Source of the DNA: a bacterium SCSIO 12741
Lineage (GTDB): Bacteria; Bacteroidota; Bacteroidia; Flavobacteriales_G; Salibacteraceae
Length of the DNA: 64,000 nucleotides
Direction of reading: 5' to 3'
Assembly (NCBI GenBank): GCA_024398055.1
Contig: CP073749.1
Coordinates: forward strand, 310,001-374,000
Shown here: one piece after another, positions 27,224 through 34,226 of the stretch
Position numbering within the stretch: position 1 is the first letter of the stretch
Layout: each line of letters starts with the position of its first letter
Notes under the pieces: generated by a model
Told to the model about the DNA's origin: nothing
The model's input: the letters and a program-made list of their open reading frames with translations, nothing else
Database searches by the model: none
Translations under genes and position numbers: made by a program

Positions 27224-28312
27224 ATGACTGATACAGATAAAAATACCAAACTTGACGGCATATCATTGATTATTCTCATTATATCAGGTGTTGTTATTCT
27301 ATTTTCCTTTTTCTCACCTATAATATTTGTTCAGGAAACCATTCTTGGATTTAACTTCACAACGACTGGACCAATTGGAGACACCATTGGAGGTATAATG
27401 AACCCATTCATAGCAATAGCCGGCGTATTCTTAACCTTTCTTGCATTCTATATACAGTTTAAGGCGAATAGACTACAAAGAGACTTGTTTAGACAAGAGC
27501 TTGACTATAACAAATTTGAAAACCAATTCTATGAAATGCTTAAACTACATAAAGCCAATGTGAATGAAATACAAATAGACGAAGTAAAACTTTACATACA
27601 GGAAAAATCAGACAGAGAAAACAGTATAGACAGAGTGGAAAAGGTAATTAGTGGCCGAAAAGCTTTTGATTTTTTAAAATCTGAATTCGAAATTATCTAC
27701 TTGATTGCCAAAAAACACTTTCCTCACCGAGAGCCTAAAATATGGGTAAATGAGGCTTATGGGGTCTTTTTTCATGGGTTAAGAAAATCTAGCCTTGATC
27801 TTCACGACTTTTACAAAGAAGTCGATAATGTAAAAGAGCAACACAAGAAGAATCACTTTACCGGTTTACCAAAAACAATAGACAATATTGTTAAACATGA
27901 GACTAATATCCAAATAAAAGATAATTTGAGATTTGATTTATTCGAAGGACATTCATCCCAACTTGCTCATTATTATAGGCACTTGTATCAAACTGTAAAG
28001 TTTGTTGTTAATCAAGATAAAGAGTTGCTGTCCTACAATGAAAAACGAAAATATTTAAGAATACTAAGAGCACAACTGTCAAATCAAGAACAAGCTATGC
28101 TCTTTTATAATTGGCTTTCAGATTTTGGCAAACAATGGAACAACGAAAAGAATAAATTCTTCACCGACTACAGGATGATCCATAACATATACCAAGAACT
28201 AATTATGGAAGAGGTCAATCTCAAAGAAATATTTGATTTTGACAGTGGTTATTTAAAAGAAGAAAACAGGGAAATTGATCCTTTATTTGAATTTCAAGAT
28301 TGGAAAGAATAA
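27224..28312 (+). CDS. Putative phage abortive-infection protein (putAbiC-like)
   Basis: The start is ATG 27224 (MTDTDKNTKLDGISL). Two N-terminal transmembrane helices (ISLIILIISGVVILFSFFSP; IGGIMNPFIAIAGVFLTFLA) precede a long cytoplasmic helical domain. The segments FENQFYEMLKLHKANVNEI, GHSSQLAHYYRHLYQTVKFV and YLRILRAQLSNQEQAMLFYN are hallmarks I associate with the putAbiC family (PF16872). Members are annotated as membrane-associated abortive-infection proteins; the mechanism is unclear. It is one of three possible conflict-related genes in the array. Confidence 0.8.
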   Translation: MTDTDKNTKLDGISLIILIISGVVILFSFFSPIIFVQETILGFNFTTTGPIGDTIGGIMNPFIAIAGVFLTFLAFYIQFKANRLQRDLFRQELDYNKFENQFYEMLKLHKANVNEIQIDEVKLYIQEKSDRENSIDRVEKVISGRKAFDFLKSEFEIIYLIAKKHFPHREPKIWVNEAYGVFFHGLRKSSLDLHDFYKEVDNVKEQHKKNHFTGLPKTIDNIVKHETNIQIKDNLRFDLFEGHSSQLAHYYRHLYQTVKFVVNQDKELLSYNEKRKYLRILRAQLSNQEQAMLFYNWLSDFGKQWNNEKNKFFTDYRMIHNIYQELIMEEVNLKEIFDFDSGYLKEENREIDPLFEFQDWKE

Positions 28313-28424
28313 AGATCCACTGCCCCTCACTCATCGTAGTTTGCAATTACGCCGAAACTATCCTCTTTCGACAAAAGGAATCAGCCGAATAATAAACGTG
28401 AAAGTCCAGAAATCCGGGATTACC

Positions 28425-28682
28425 CGCTGCGCTCCTGATCCCGGTCGTTGGTAAATAGAAACACAGCAAAAGCCACAGGCCCTTCAGGCCGGCTTTTGAG
28501 TTCCGCGTACTCGTTCGAAACCGCAGGTTTCAATCGCACTCGAATTTGAATCTGGGATGGTCGCTCCGCTCCTGATCCCGATCGTTGGTAAAAGAGACAC
28601 AGCAAAAGCCTTTGGCCTTTCAGGCCGGCTTTTGAGCTCCGCGCACTCGTTCGAAACCGCAGGTTTCACTCGCACTCGAAAC
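28425..28682. repeat. Tandem duplication, period about 137 bp
   Basis: Unit 1 starts CGCTGCGCTCCTGATCCCGG at 28425 and unit 2 starts CGCTCCGCTCCTGATCCCGA at 28562. Both continue through GCCGGCTTTTGAG and CTCGTTCGAAACCGCAGGTT with few differences. Several short open frames here are by-products of the repeat. Confidence 0.85.
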
Positions 28683-28684
28683 TC

Positions 28685-28719
28685 AAAAGCCCAGCCCGGA
28701 AAATCCGAGCTGGGCTTTT
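28685..28719. terminator. Strong bidirectional terminator, probably the original ssrA terminator
   Basis: AAAAGCCCAGC and GCTGGGCTTTT form an inverted repeat of more than 11 bp with further CGG/CCG pairing inside. Read on the minus strand it lies four bases past the candidate attL core, exactly where an ssrA terminator would lie if the core were joined to the ssrA 3' end. Confidence 0.75.
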
Positions 28720-28722
28720 GCT

Positions 28723-28737
28723 GTGGAGTCGGCGGGA
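28723..28737. other. Candidate attL core (copy of the ssrA 3' end)
   Basis: GTGGAGTCGGCGGGA is identical to 57749-57763, which covers the last 14 nt of ssrA. The flanks differ on both sides, as expected for the two ends of an integrated element. An exact 15-mer match is unlikely by chance in 64 kb, but part of the neighbourhood is also alignable with the repeat copy at 19.6 kb. Confidence 0.6.
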
Positions 28738-28980
28738 CTGTTGTCGAACCCTGAGATGGTGGAATTGGAAGAGGTATTTGGTTTGTTTTCAGAGGAGTAG
28801 ATCAAGCTACTACAGCAACCCATTTTCTGAAAAATGGTTATTTTAGGCTTGAACTAAACTGTGGAAGTGTGCATCTCAGCACAAATCACAAAGCACTTTT
28901 TTAAAAGTACAATCGCGATTGGTTCCAATGGAAAAAATAGAGACATGTCTTTATACAATCGTTAGCTTCAATAACTAATA

Positions 28981-29769
28981 ATGCTGTCTGAAGAAGAAAA
29001 ACATAAAATCATCCTAGAAGAGCGACTGCGATTTGAAACAAAGGAAGAGCTACAGAATCAATCTAAAAAACAAAATCGGGCGATTGCATTTTTCAATACA
29101 AACCTTGGTCTTTTTTTGTTATCTACAATTTTGGTTGGTGGAATCAGCTTTTCATACAACTATTTTAGGGAAAAGGAAATTAAACGAATAGAGCAATTAG
29201 ATCTCGAGAGGCAGCGATTATTCACAAAAAATAAACTTTTAGATGAGGTCGTTCATAGATTTAAAATATTGCAACTTGCGACTGATACACTAGTTGAATA
29301 TAGAAGTAAGGATATATACCTTGCATTGAAAGGCAATTCTGTAGAGAGCCCGCTAAAAGCTGAATACTATAATTTCAAATCTGTTTATGGTGAATACGCA
29401 GCGTGGAGTATTCAAAGGTTACTTCGAGAATTATCACTGGTTGAAGAAAATCCAGAGAACCTAGAACAAATTAAAGACTTACTATACTCGTTCTCGGAGA
29501 ATACGGAGTCACTAAATCATCTAAGTGAAAATTTCTATCTAGTTACTAATAAGGGGAGATACCTTCCAAAGGGAACCCAAATTAAAGTGTACAAGGGAAA
29601 AGACATGAAATATAGAGGACGATCGTACTACCTCAAAGATGAAAAGTATTACTACTTAGATAGAGGTGAAAAAATAAGCAGAAAATTCTTCAAGCTTGAT
29701 CAAAATGAGAAAATCAATAAATTGGTTGAATTGATTAGAAAATACTTAACTGAAGCTAACATGGTGTAA
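28981..29769 (+). CDS. Hypothetical membrane-anchored protein
   Basis: The 262-residue product starts with a charged N-terminus (MLSEEEKHKIILEERL) and one transmembrane helix (LGLFLLSTILVGGISFSYNY, about residues 42-61). A helical, probably coiled-coil domain and a basic C-terminal part (GKDMKYRGRSYYLKDEKYYY) follow. No known family recognised. It would be the first gene inside the candidate ssrA island. It ends 55 bp before the Mrr-like nuclease, with a perfect hairpin (29763-29795) between them. Confidence 0.6.
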   Translation: MLSEEEKHKIILEERLRFETKEELQNQSKKQNRAIAFFNTNLGLFLLSTILVGGISFSYNYFREKEIKRIEQLDLERQRLFTKNKLLDEVVHRFKILQLATDTLVEYRSKDIYLALKGNSVESPLKAEYYNFKSVYGEYAAWSIQRLLRELSLVEENPENLEQIKDLLYSFSENTESLNHLSENFYLVTNKGRYLPKGTQIKVYKGKDMKYRGRSYYLKDEKYYYLDRGEKISRKFFKLDQNEKINKLVELIRKYLTEANMV

Positions 29770-29813
29770 AAATGCATTGAAACGCATTTTACACAGAACG
29801 TTGGGCGCAATTG
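29763..29813 (+). repeat. Hairpin plus terminal cassette motif
   Basis: GTGTAAAAATGC and GCATTTTACAC form a near-perfect inverted repeat around ATTGAAAC. It is followed by AACGTTGGGCGCAATTGA, the same terminal motif as the long repeats. Here GTTGGGC fits the integron core GTTRRRY. It is a compact boundary just before the nuclease gene, which starts at ATG 29825. Confidence 0.55.
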
Positions 29814-29824
29814 AAACAAAGAAA

Positions 29825-30565
29825 ATGGGGATATACGAATTAGCAGAACAAATGAGACGCATGCAGTCACTTATGGTGCCGAGTTATGTGACCCAGCTGC
29901 AAGAGATATCTCAGAAGCTTCAAATGCGGGATCAAGGGATTGTTAGGGTCTTATCTGAATTTCAAAAGAACTACCAACCACTTCAACTGAACATTCCAAA
30001 ATTTGAAGTGCCTAATCCACCGACTTCCCAATTTGCTGAGATAGCCAAAAGGCTTCAGGCATCAATTCCTGATTTATCAGCTTTTGAGTATAATTTTGAT
30101 GACTTTCAAGAAGAGGAAATTGAAGAAGAGGAACTAATCCAAGTAGTAGACAACACAAAAAATCTGATTAAAAGCATATACGAAGACCATAACCTTTTGC
30201 AGGTAATTGAACCAAGAAAATTTGAAGAGATTATTGCTGAACTTCTTTATTCAAAGGGATTTGAAGTAAACCTAACGAAGCAAACGAAAGACGGAGGATA
30301 TGATATATTGGCGATTCAACAAATTGGAGGATTCCCAATCAAATTCCTTGTAGAGTGCAAAAGATATAAGAAAAACATAGGGATAGATATTATCAGAAGT
30401 TTCTGTGATGTAATTCGACACGAACAAGCTAACAAAGGAATAATCTTTACCACTTCTTATTTCTCCAAAGATTCTCAAAAAAGGAAAAGTGAGATGGGAA
30501 CGATTCTTGACCTACAAAATAGAGAAGATATAATTGATTGGATTATTGACTACCACAGAAGTTAG
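29825..30565 (+). CDS. Mrr-like restriction endonuclease domain protein
   Basis: ATG 29825 (MGIYELAEQMRRMQSL) follows the cassette boundary motif; an upstream ATG at 29777 lies inside the hairpin. The N-terminal ~120 residues are helical and acidic. The C-terminal ~120 residues form a PD-(D/E)xK fold of the Mrr_cat type: KFEEIIAELLYSKGFEVNLT, then GGYDILAIQ with the catalytic Asp, then FLVECKRYKK with the ExK pair, then IIFTTSYFSKDS. All catalytic residues are present. It probably cleaves modified or foreign DNA, although solitary Mrr-like proteins can have other roles. Confidence 0.82.
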   Translation: MGIYELAEQMRRMQSLMVPSYVTQLQEISQKLQMRDQGIVRVLSEFQKNYQPLQLNIPKFEVPNPPTSQFAEIAKRLQASIPDLSAFEYNFDDFQEEEIEEEELIQVVDNTKNLIKSIYEDHNLLQVIEPRKFEEIIAELLYSKGFEVNLTKQTKDGGYDILAIQQIGGFPIKFLVECKRYKKNIGIDIIRSFCDVIRHEQANKGIIFTTSYFSKDSQKRKSEMGTILDLQNREDIIDWIIDYHRS

Positions 30566-30577
30566 AAGTCGACCCCA

Positions 30578-30618
30578 CTCGGCGTAGTTTACAACTACTG
30601 ACCTTCTCCCCAAAAAAC
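30578..30618 (+). repeat. Truncated 5' end of the long repeat, cut near the IS
   Basis: CTCGGCGTAGTTTACAACTAC matches the 5' hairpin of the other copies, then the match breaks off 20 bp before the IS left end. The next cassette that should follow is absent. Confidence 0.55.
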
Positions 30619-30653
30619 TGTAGATACCCCAAAAAATAGGACAGTAAGTTTAA

Positions 30654-30947
30654 TTGATAAATTTACTGATTATGACCCGACGGAAGTTTACCTCTAAGTT
30701 CAAGACCAAAGTGGTTTTGGAAGCCTTAAAAGAACGAAGCAGTTTAGCAGAACTGGCTCAGAAATACGAATTACAACCCACCCAGATCAGCGCCTGGAAA
30801 CGAGAGTTTTTAGAAGGAGCTACCCAAGTGTTTGATTCTGGGAAATCAAGCAAGAAAAGCGAAGCCGAGCAGGAGAAGGATAAATTACTCAAGACCATCG
30901 GTAAGCTCAAAGTGGAAAACGATTTTTTAAAAGACGCCTTGCGCTAA
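30654..30947 (+). CDS. IS3-family transposase OrfA
   Basis: The 97-residue product is a HTH_Tnp_1 protein. RRKFTSKFKTKVVLEALKER and LAELAQKYELQPTQISAWKR form the DNA-binding helix-turn-helix, and a C-terminal leucine-zipper-like helix follows (EKDKLLKTIGKLKVENDFLK). OrfB is in a shifted frame starting just beyond, and an OrfAB fusion by programmed frameshifting is usual in this family. Confidence 0.93.
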   Translation: MINLLIMTRRKFTSKFKTKVVLEALKERSSLAELAQKYELQPTQISAWKREFLEGATQVFDSGKSSKKSEAEQEKDKLLKTIGKLKVENDFLKDALR

Positions 30948-30970
30948 GACCCTTAGCAGAACGCCGTGAT

Positions 30971-31720
30971 ATGATACGCAAGGGTCATTCTACTTTGAGC
31001 TTAGTCAAGCAGTGTAAAATGCTGGACATTCATCGCTCAGGACTGTATTACAAGCCCCAACCCGAAAGTGATTTCAATCTAAAACTGATGCGGGAAATAG
31101 ATGAACACTACCTTCACCATCCTTTCAAAGGAGCTAAACGCATGCACATCTGGCTTACCCGTGACAAAGGGTACCAGGTGAGCAAAAATCGGATAGAACG
31201 GCTTTATTACCGGGTTATGGGATTAAGAGCCATTATGCCGGGCAGACATACTTCCAGGCGATGCAAGTCTCATCCGGTATATCCCTACTTGCTCAGAAAC
31301 CTGACCATAGATCGACCGAACCAGGTATGGGCCACGGACATCACTTACATCCCCATGGAAAAGGGATATATGTATTTAGTGGCCATCATTGATCTATACA
31401 GCCGGTATGTGGTTAACTGGAGCATCTCCAATAGCATGGATGCAGCTTGGTGTAGAGCAACCCTTCAGGATGCTATTGAAATGCATGGAAAACCTGAGAT
31501 TATCAATACTGATCAGGGCAGTCAGTTTACCGCAGAGGAGTTCTCTTCTTTTGTACTCAAACAAGGAATAAGACTGAGCATGGATGGAAAAGGACGAGCA
31601 ACGGACAATGCTTTTATTGAAAGGCTTTGGAGAAATATCAAATACGAAAAACTCTATCTGAATCCTCCCACCGATGGACTGGATCTTTACCTGAAAACAG
31701 CAGAATACTTTAACTACTAA
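30971..31720 (+). CDS. IS3-family transposase OrfB with a premature stop near the C-terminus
   Basis: The 249-residue product has HTH_21 (IDEHYLHHPFKGAKRMHIWL) and an rve integrase core with all three acidic residues: Asp in WATDITYIPM, Asp in INTDQGSQF, Glu in ATDNAFIERLW. In place of the expected NYYNNERRHQALDY the frame has a TAA after FNY. It would continue NNERRHQALDYQIPIHRYEK and then AA if read through. The stop is present in both copies, so the shortened protein has probably remained transposition-competent. Confidence 0.9.
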   Translation: MIRKGHSTLSLVKQCKMLDIHRSGLYYKPQPESDFNLKLMREIDEHYLHHPFKGAKRMHIWLTRDKGYQVSKNRIERLYYRVMGLRAIMPGRHTSRRCKSHPVYPYLLRNLTIDRPNQVWATDITYIPMEKGYMYLVAIIDLYSRYVVNWSISNSMDAAWCRATLQDAIEMHGKPEIINTDQGSQFTAEEFSSFVLKQGIRLSMDGKGRATDNAFIERLWRNIKYEKLYLNPPTDGLDLYLKTAEYFNY

Positions 31721-31839
31721 AACAACGAAAGAAGGCATCAGGCTTTGGACTATCAAATACCTATTCACCGATATGAAAAAGCTGCCTAAAACAAACTTAA
31801 CTTTGACAAATAGCTGTCCTCATACTTGGGGTATCTACA

Positions 31840-32051
31840 CCAAGGGTATTTCCGTTTTTTAAGTGTCGATCTTTTTCTTTGGCTTCTTTTAAAATGTCTT
31901 CGTTTGAACGCAGATCAGAGATAGCATTTATGGTACCATTATGTTGTTCTATTTGCGCCAAAAAAGCTGATGCAACCTCTAAACAGCTCCATTCTCCAGT
32001 TTTTATATTTTCTAGAATTTGCTTTGCTGAGCTATAAATAATCTGTTTCAT
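31840..32051 (-). pseudogene. Amidase (GatA-like) gene truncated by IS copy 1
   Basis: About 70 N-terminal codons remain (KQILENIKTGEWSCLEVASA; INAISDLRSNEDILKEAKEK). This matches the amidase-signature family up to just before the usual PLHGIPxxxKD motif, where the IS end begins. The frame runs on a few codons into the IS to a stop at 31797. The Ser-Ser-Lys catalytic region is missing and not found on the far side of the IS. It overlaps the next hydrolase gene by 20 bp in the same direction, so it was the last gene of that operon. Confidence 0.8.
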
Positions 32052-33210
32052 TTTTGCTTTTTGTTTTTAGTTCCAGCCATGCTGTAATTGTGTTTATTGC
32101 TAGTGACATATTACCTACCATGCAATGGTCTTCTGCAGCATCTTTTTTTGTGAAAATATGGTCGGTAACTGATTGGGCATTTTTGAGTGCTTTAACCTGA
32201 AGGTGATGCATTTTTACAGGGATAAAATGATCTTTTGCACCACTCAGCAGAAGAACGTCTTGAGTTACTTTTTCCGAAGCAATGTTCTCTTTATTCATTT
32301 GAAGAATGATTTGAGAAGCATCCATGGGTGTTTTCGCTCCGGTTAAATGCATCAAGTTATTAATGGACCATCGTTCTTGTGGAATAAGCTTCATTTTTAT
32401 CCTTGCCATGTGGTTCATGAAGCCTTTGAATTTCATGAAGAACAGTAGTAGTTTTTTACCCCATTTTGGAAGAATTTCCAGGTAATCATATCCAACGCCC
32501 AATGCAATCACTTTGGTTATTCTTGGTTCAAAAGCTGCGGCACGAATCGCCCACCATCCGCCCATAGAGATTCCCATTAGCGATGCTTCTTCAAGGTTAA
32601 AATGGTCCAATACTGCTTTGGTTGGTTTTTCCCAATCAATAATCATCTTTAAACCATAATCTTTTAGTGGTTCTCCTTGGCCTGGTCCTTCAAAACAAAT
32701 AACTTCTATACCTCTCTTTGTGAAGGTTTGAGCTATTAAACAAAACTCTTCCATGAAAGAATCGAATCCTCCAAATATTAAGAGTGTTTCTGTTTTTTTA
32801 CCTTTTGCAGCATATCGCATAGCAGGAATAAAACCATTGTCATAAGGGATGTATTTACAGTCCTCCGAGTTAACAATACTCGACTGGTAAAAGAAATGCC
32901 TGAATTTTTGGTAAAGCTTGTATTTATCAGGATCATCCGGCATTGTAAAAAACTCTGCTCCACGGTAATACATTGCTGCTGCAAGTTTCTCACCGTGTTT
33001 AAGCTTATGGTCAGCCATTTCTATCATTTTAGGTTTCCAATCATCAATTCCCTTGATGTTTGCGCCTAATATTTTTATATCACTTAGCTCATAAAACCCA
33101 AGAGAATACCACCGATTTAATTGGTAATCGATGATTTTGATAGGGTGTACCTTGTGGTATCCTATTGGAAACAAATCATCTGCTTGATCTTTCATCATTG
33201 TGTCATTCAT
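32032..33210 (-). CDS. Alpha/beta hydrolase (FrsA/DHPON-hydrolase-like)
   Basis: The 392-residue product has an N-terminal helical cap (~120 residues), then an alpha/beta-hydrolase core. LLIFGGFDSFMEEFCLIAQT contains the oxyanion strand, EVICFEGPGQGEPLKDYGLK precedes the elbow, and ASLMGISMGGWWAIRAAA carries the nucleophile Ser in GxSxG. A late Asp (SGAKDHFIPVKMHHLQ) and His (AAEDHCMVGN) complete the triad. The EGPGQG motif is typical of the FrsA/2,6-dihydropseudooxynicotine hydrolase group. Substrate unknown. It overlaps the downstream amidase fragment by 20 bp and the upstream hydrolase by 4 bp. Confidence 0.85.
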   Translation of the reverse strand: MNDTMMKDQADDLFPIGYHKVHPIKIIDYQLNRWYSLGFYELSDIKILGANIKGIDDWKPKMIEMADHKLKHGEKLAAAMYYRGAEFFTMPDDPDKYKLYQKFRHFFYQSSIVNSEDCKYIPYDNGFIPAMRYAAKGKKTETLLIFGGFDSFMEEFCLIAQTFTKRGIEVICFEGPGQGEPLKDYGLKMIIDWEKPTKAVLDHFNLEEASLMGISMGGWWAIRAAAFEPRITKVIALGVGYDYLEILPKWGKKLLLFFMKFKGFMNHMARIKMKLIPQERWSINNLMHLTGAKTPMDASQIILQMNKENIASEKVTQDVLLLSGAKDHFIPVKMHHLQVKALKNAQSVTDHIFTKKDAAEDHCMVGNMSLAINTITAWLELKTKSKNETDYL

Positions 33211-34085
33211 TCTTGAATAAAATGTTGAATTTGTTGGATGCAGAAGTTCGTAGCCTCCCGATGCAAAAAATGGCCAGCTTCATTATGGTATCTTAGGTTA
33301 AAGCAATGTTCTGCTTCCATTTTTTTAAACTGATTAAGGTCAACAGTTCCATCTTTCTGCCCTATAAGAACCAATGTTGGTATAGTGGGAAGCTGTTGGT
33401 ATAGTGCTAACCTTTCTTTTTGTTTTCGTTCTTTGCCAAGTTGCCAGTAATAGCCAAGAGCTGCTTCTTTTCGCCACGGTTTTTCAAAACAATGAACCAT
33501 TTCCAATTTTAGCTGCTCGGCACTCAGTTTGGGACTCCACCTTTTGTATAGCGTATCGAGGTAGGCATAGTTGTTTTTAGATAATCGAGTTATGGATTTT
33601 GATCGATTCGCGAAGTATAAAATGTGCCGAGCCTTTAGCAAAAGCTTAAGAGAAGGTTTCAGAAATTTGGGGTGTGGCATATTGAGTGCAATTACTCTTT
33701 TAACATGCAATGGATATAGGTTTGCCATGATATAGGCAACGGTTGCCCCCCAGTCGTGGCCTACAACCGTATATTCTTTTAGGTCTAGCTTTAGTGCAAG
33801 TGCGTGAATGTCTTCAGCAATTCTTAATGCCGAATAATCGTGATCTTTAGGAATGTCAGTTGGATAGTATCCTCTTAAAAAAGGGGAGATGCAGGTGTTA
33901 GACTCAGCTAGTTCGGTAATTAAGTCATCCCATGCCCCGGCATGATCGGGAAATCCGTGTAGGAAAAAAATAGGATGGCCTTTTCCTTCTTGAAGGTAGG
34001 TATAGTTCAGTTTGCCCACCATGGTTTGTTTAATGTTGAATTTGCTTAGTTGAATGTTATCGTTTTGCATTTGTGTTGCTTCCAT
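33207..34085 (-). CDS. Alpha/beta hydrolase, epoxide-hydrolase/haloalkane-dehalogenase-like
   Basis: The 292-residue product has HPIFFLHGFPDHAGAWDDLI (HG oxyanion motif), then EYTVVGHDWGATVAYIMANL. There the nucleophile is Asp in GHDWG, as in epoxide hydrolases and haloalkane dehalogenases rather than Ser esterases. The acid follows TLVLIGQKDGTVDLNQ and the catalytic His is in NEAGHFLHREAT near the end. It is translationally coupled (4-bp ATGA overlap) to the next hydrolase, so an operon of three hydrolases with the truncated amidase is clear. Confidence 0.87.
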   Translation of the reverse strand: MEATQMQNDNIQLSKFNIKQTMVGKLNYTYLQEGKGHPIFFLHGFPDHAGAWDDLITELAESNTCISPFLRGYYPTDIPKDHDYSALRIAEDIHALALKLDLKEYTVVGHDWGATVAYIMANLYPLHVKRVIALNMPHPKFLKPSLKLLLKARHILYFANRSKSITRLSKNNYAYLDTLYKRWSPKLSAEQLKLEMVHCFEKPWRKEAALGYYWQLGKERKQKERLALYQQLPTIPTLVLIGQKDGTVDLNQFKKMEAEHCFNLRYHNEAGHFLHREATNFCIQQIQHFIQE

Positions 34086-34226
34086 TACAATCTTTTTAAC
34101 ATACCCTTTGCGGTGTTTTGATAAAGCAAAACTATGTTGGCTTTTAAGAGGAATCGTCCGGTTATGTATATCCGAACCTTTTTAGAAAATAATACAGGAA
34201 GTGTTTCGGGAGGAGTTTGGCTACAA

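Larger units (their letters stand above)
28331..28975 (+). repeat. Long intergenic repeat, copy 6 (longest form)
   Basis: The order is 5' hairpin (TCATCGTAGTTTGCAATTACG, 28331-28358), a duplicated ~137-bp block (28425-28682), a strong terminator hairpin (28685-28719), the candidate attL core (28723-28737), and the GGTATTTGGTTTGTTTTCA stretch. The 3' module (28829-28975) runs from TTTTAGGCTTGAACTAAACT to CGTTAGCTTCAAT, five bases before the next gene's ATG. Confidence 0.7.
30619..31839 (+). mobile_element. IS3-family insertion sequence, copy 1 (1,221 bp)
   Basis: The ends are imperfect inverted repeats: TGTAGATACCCCAAAAAATA on the left and, reversed, TGTAGATACCCCAAGTATGA on the right. It encodes OrfA and OrfB in the IS3 arrangement. 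The two encoded proteins and the element length are the same as in the inverted copy at 37378-38598. No target-site duplication is visible (AAC on the left, CCA on the right). Confidence 0.92.

Noticed and set aside
28420-28754. Several 61-65-residue open frames on both strands
   Set aside because: They arise from the 137-bp tandem duplication and terminator hairpin; their sequences are repeats of each other and not protein-like.
19508-28975. A CRISPR array
   Set aside because: The repeats are 130-600 bp, imperfect, and separated by whole genes rather than short spacers; no cas genes are seen.
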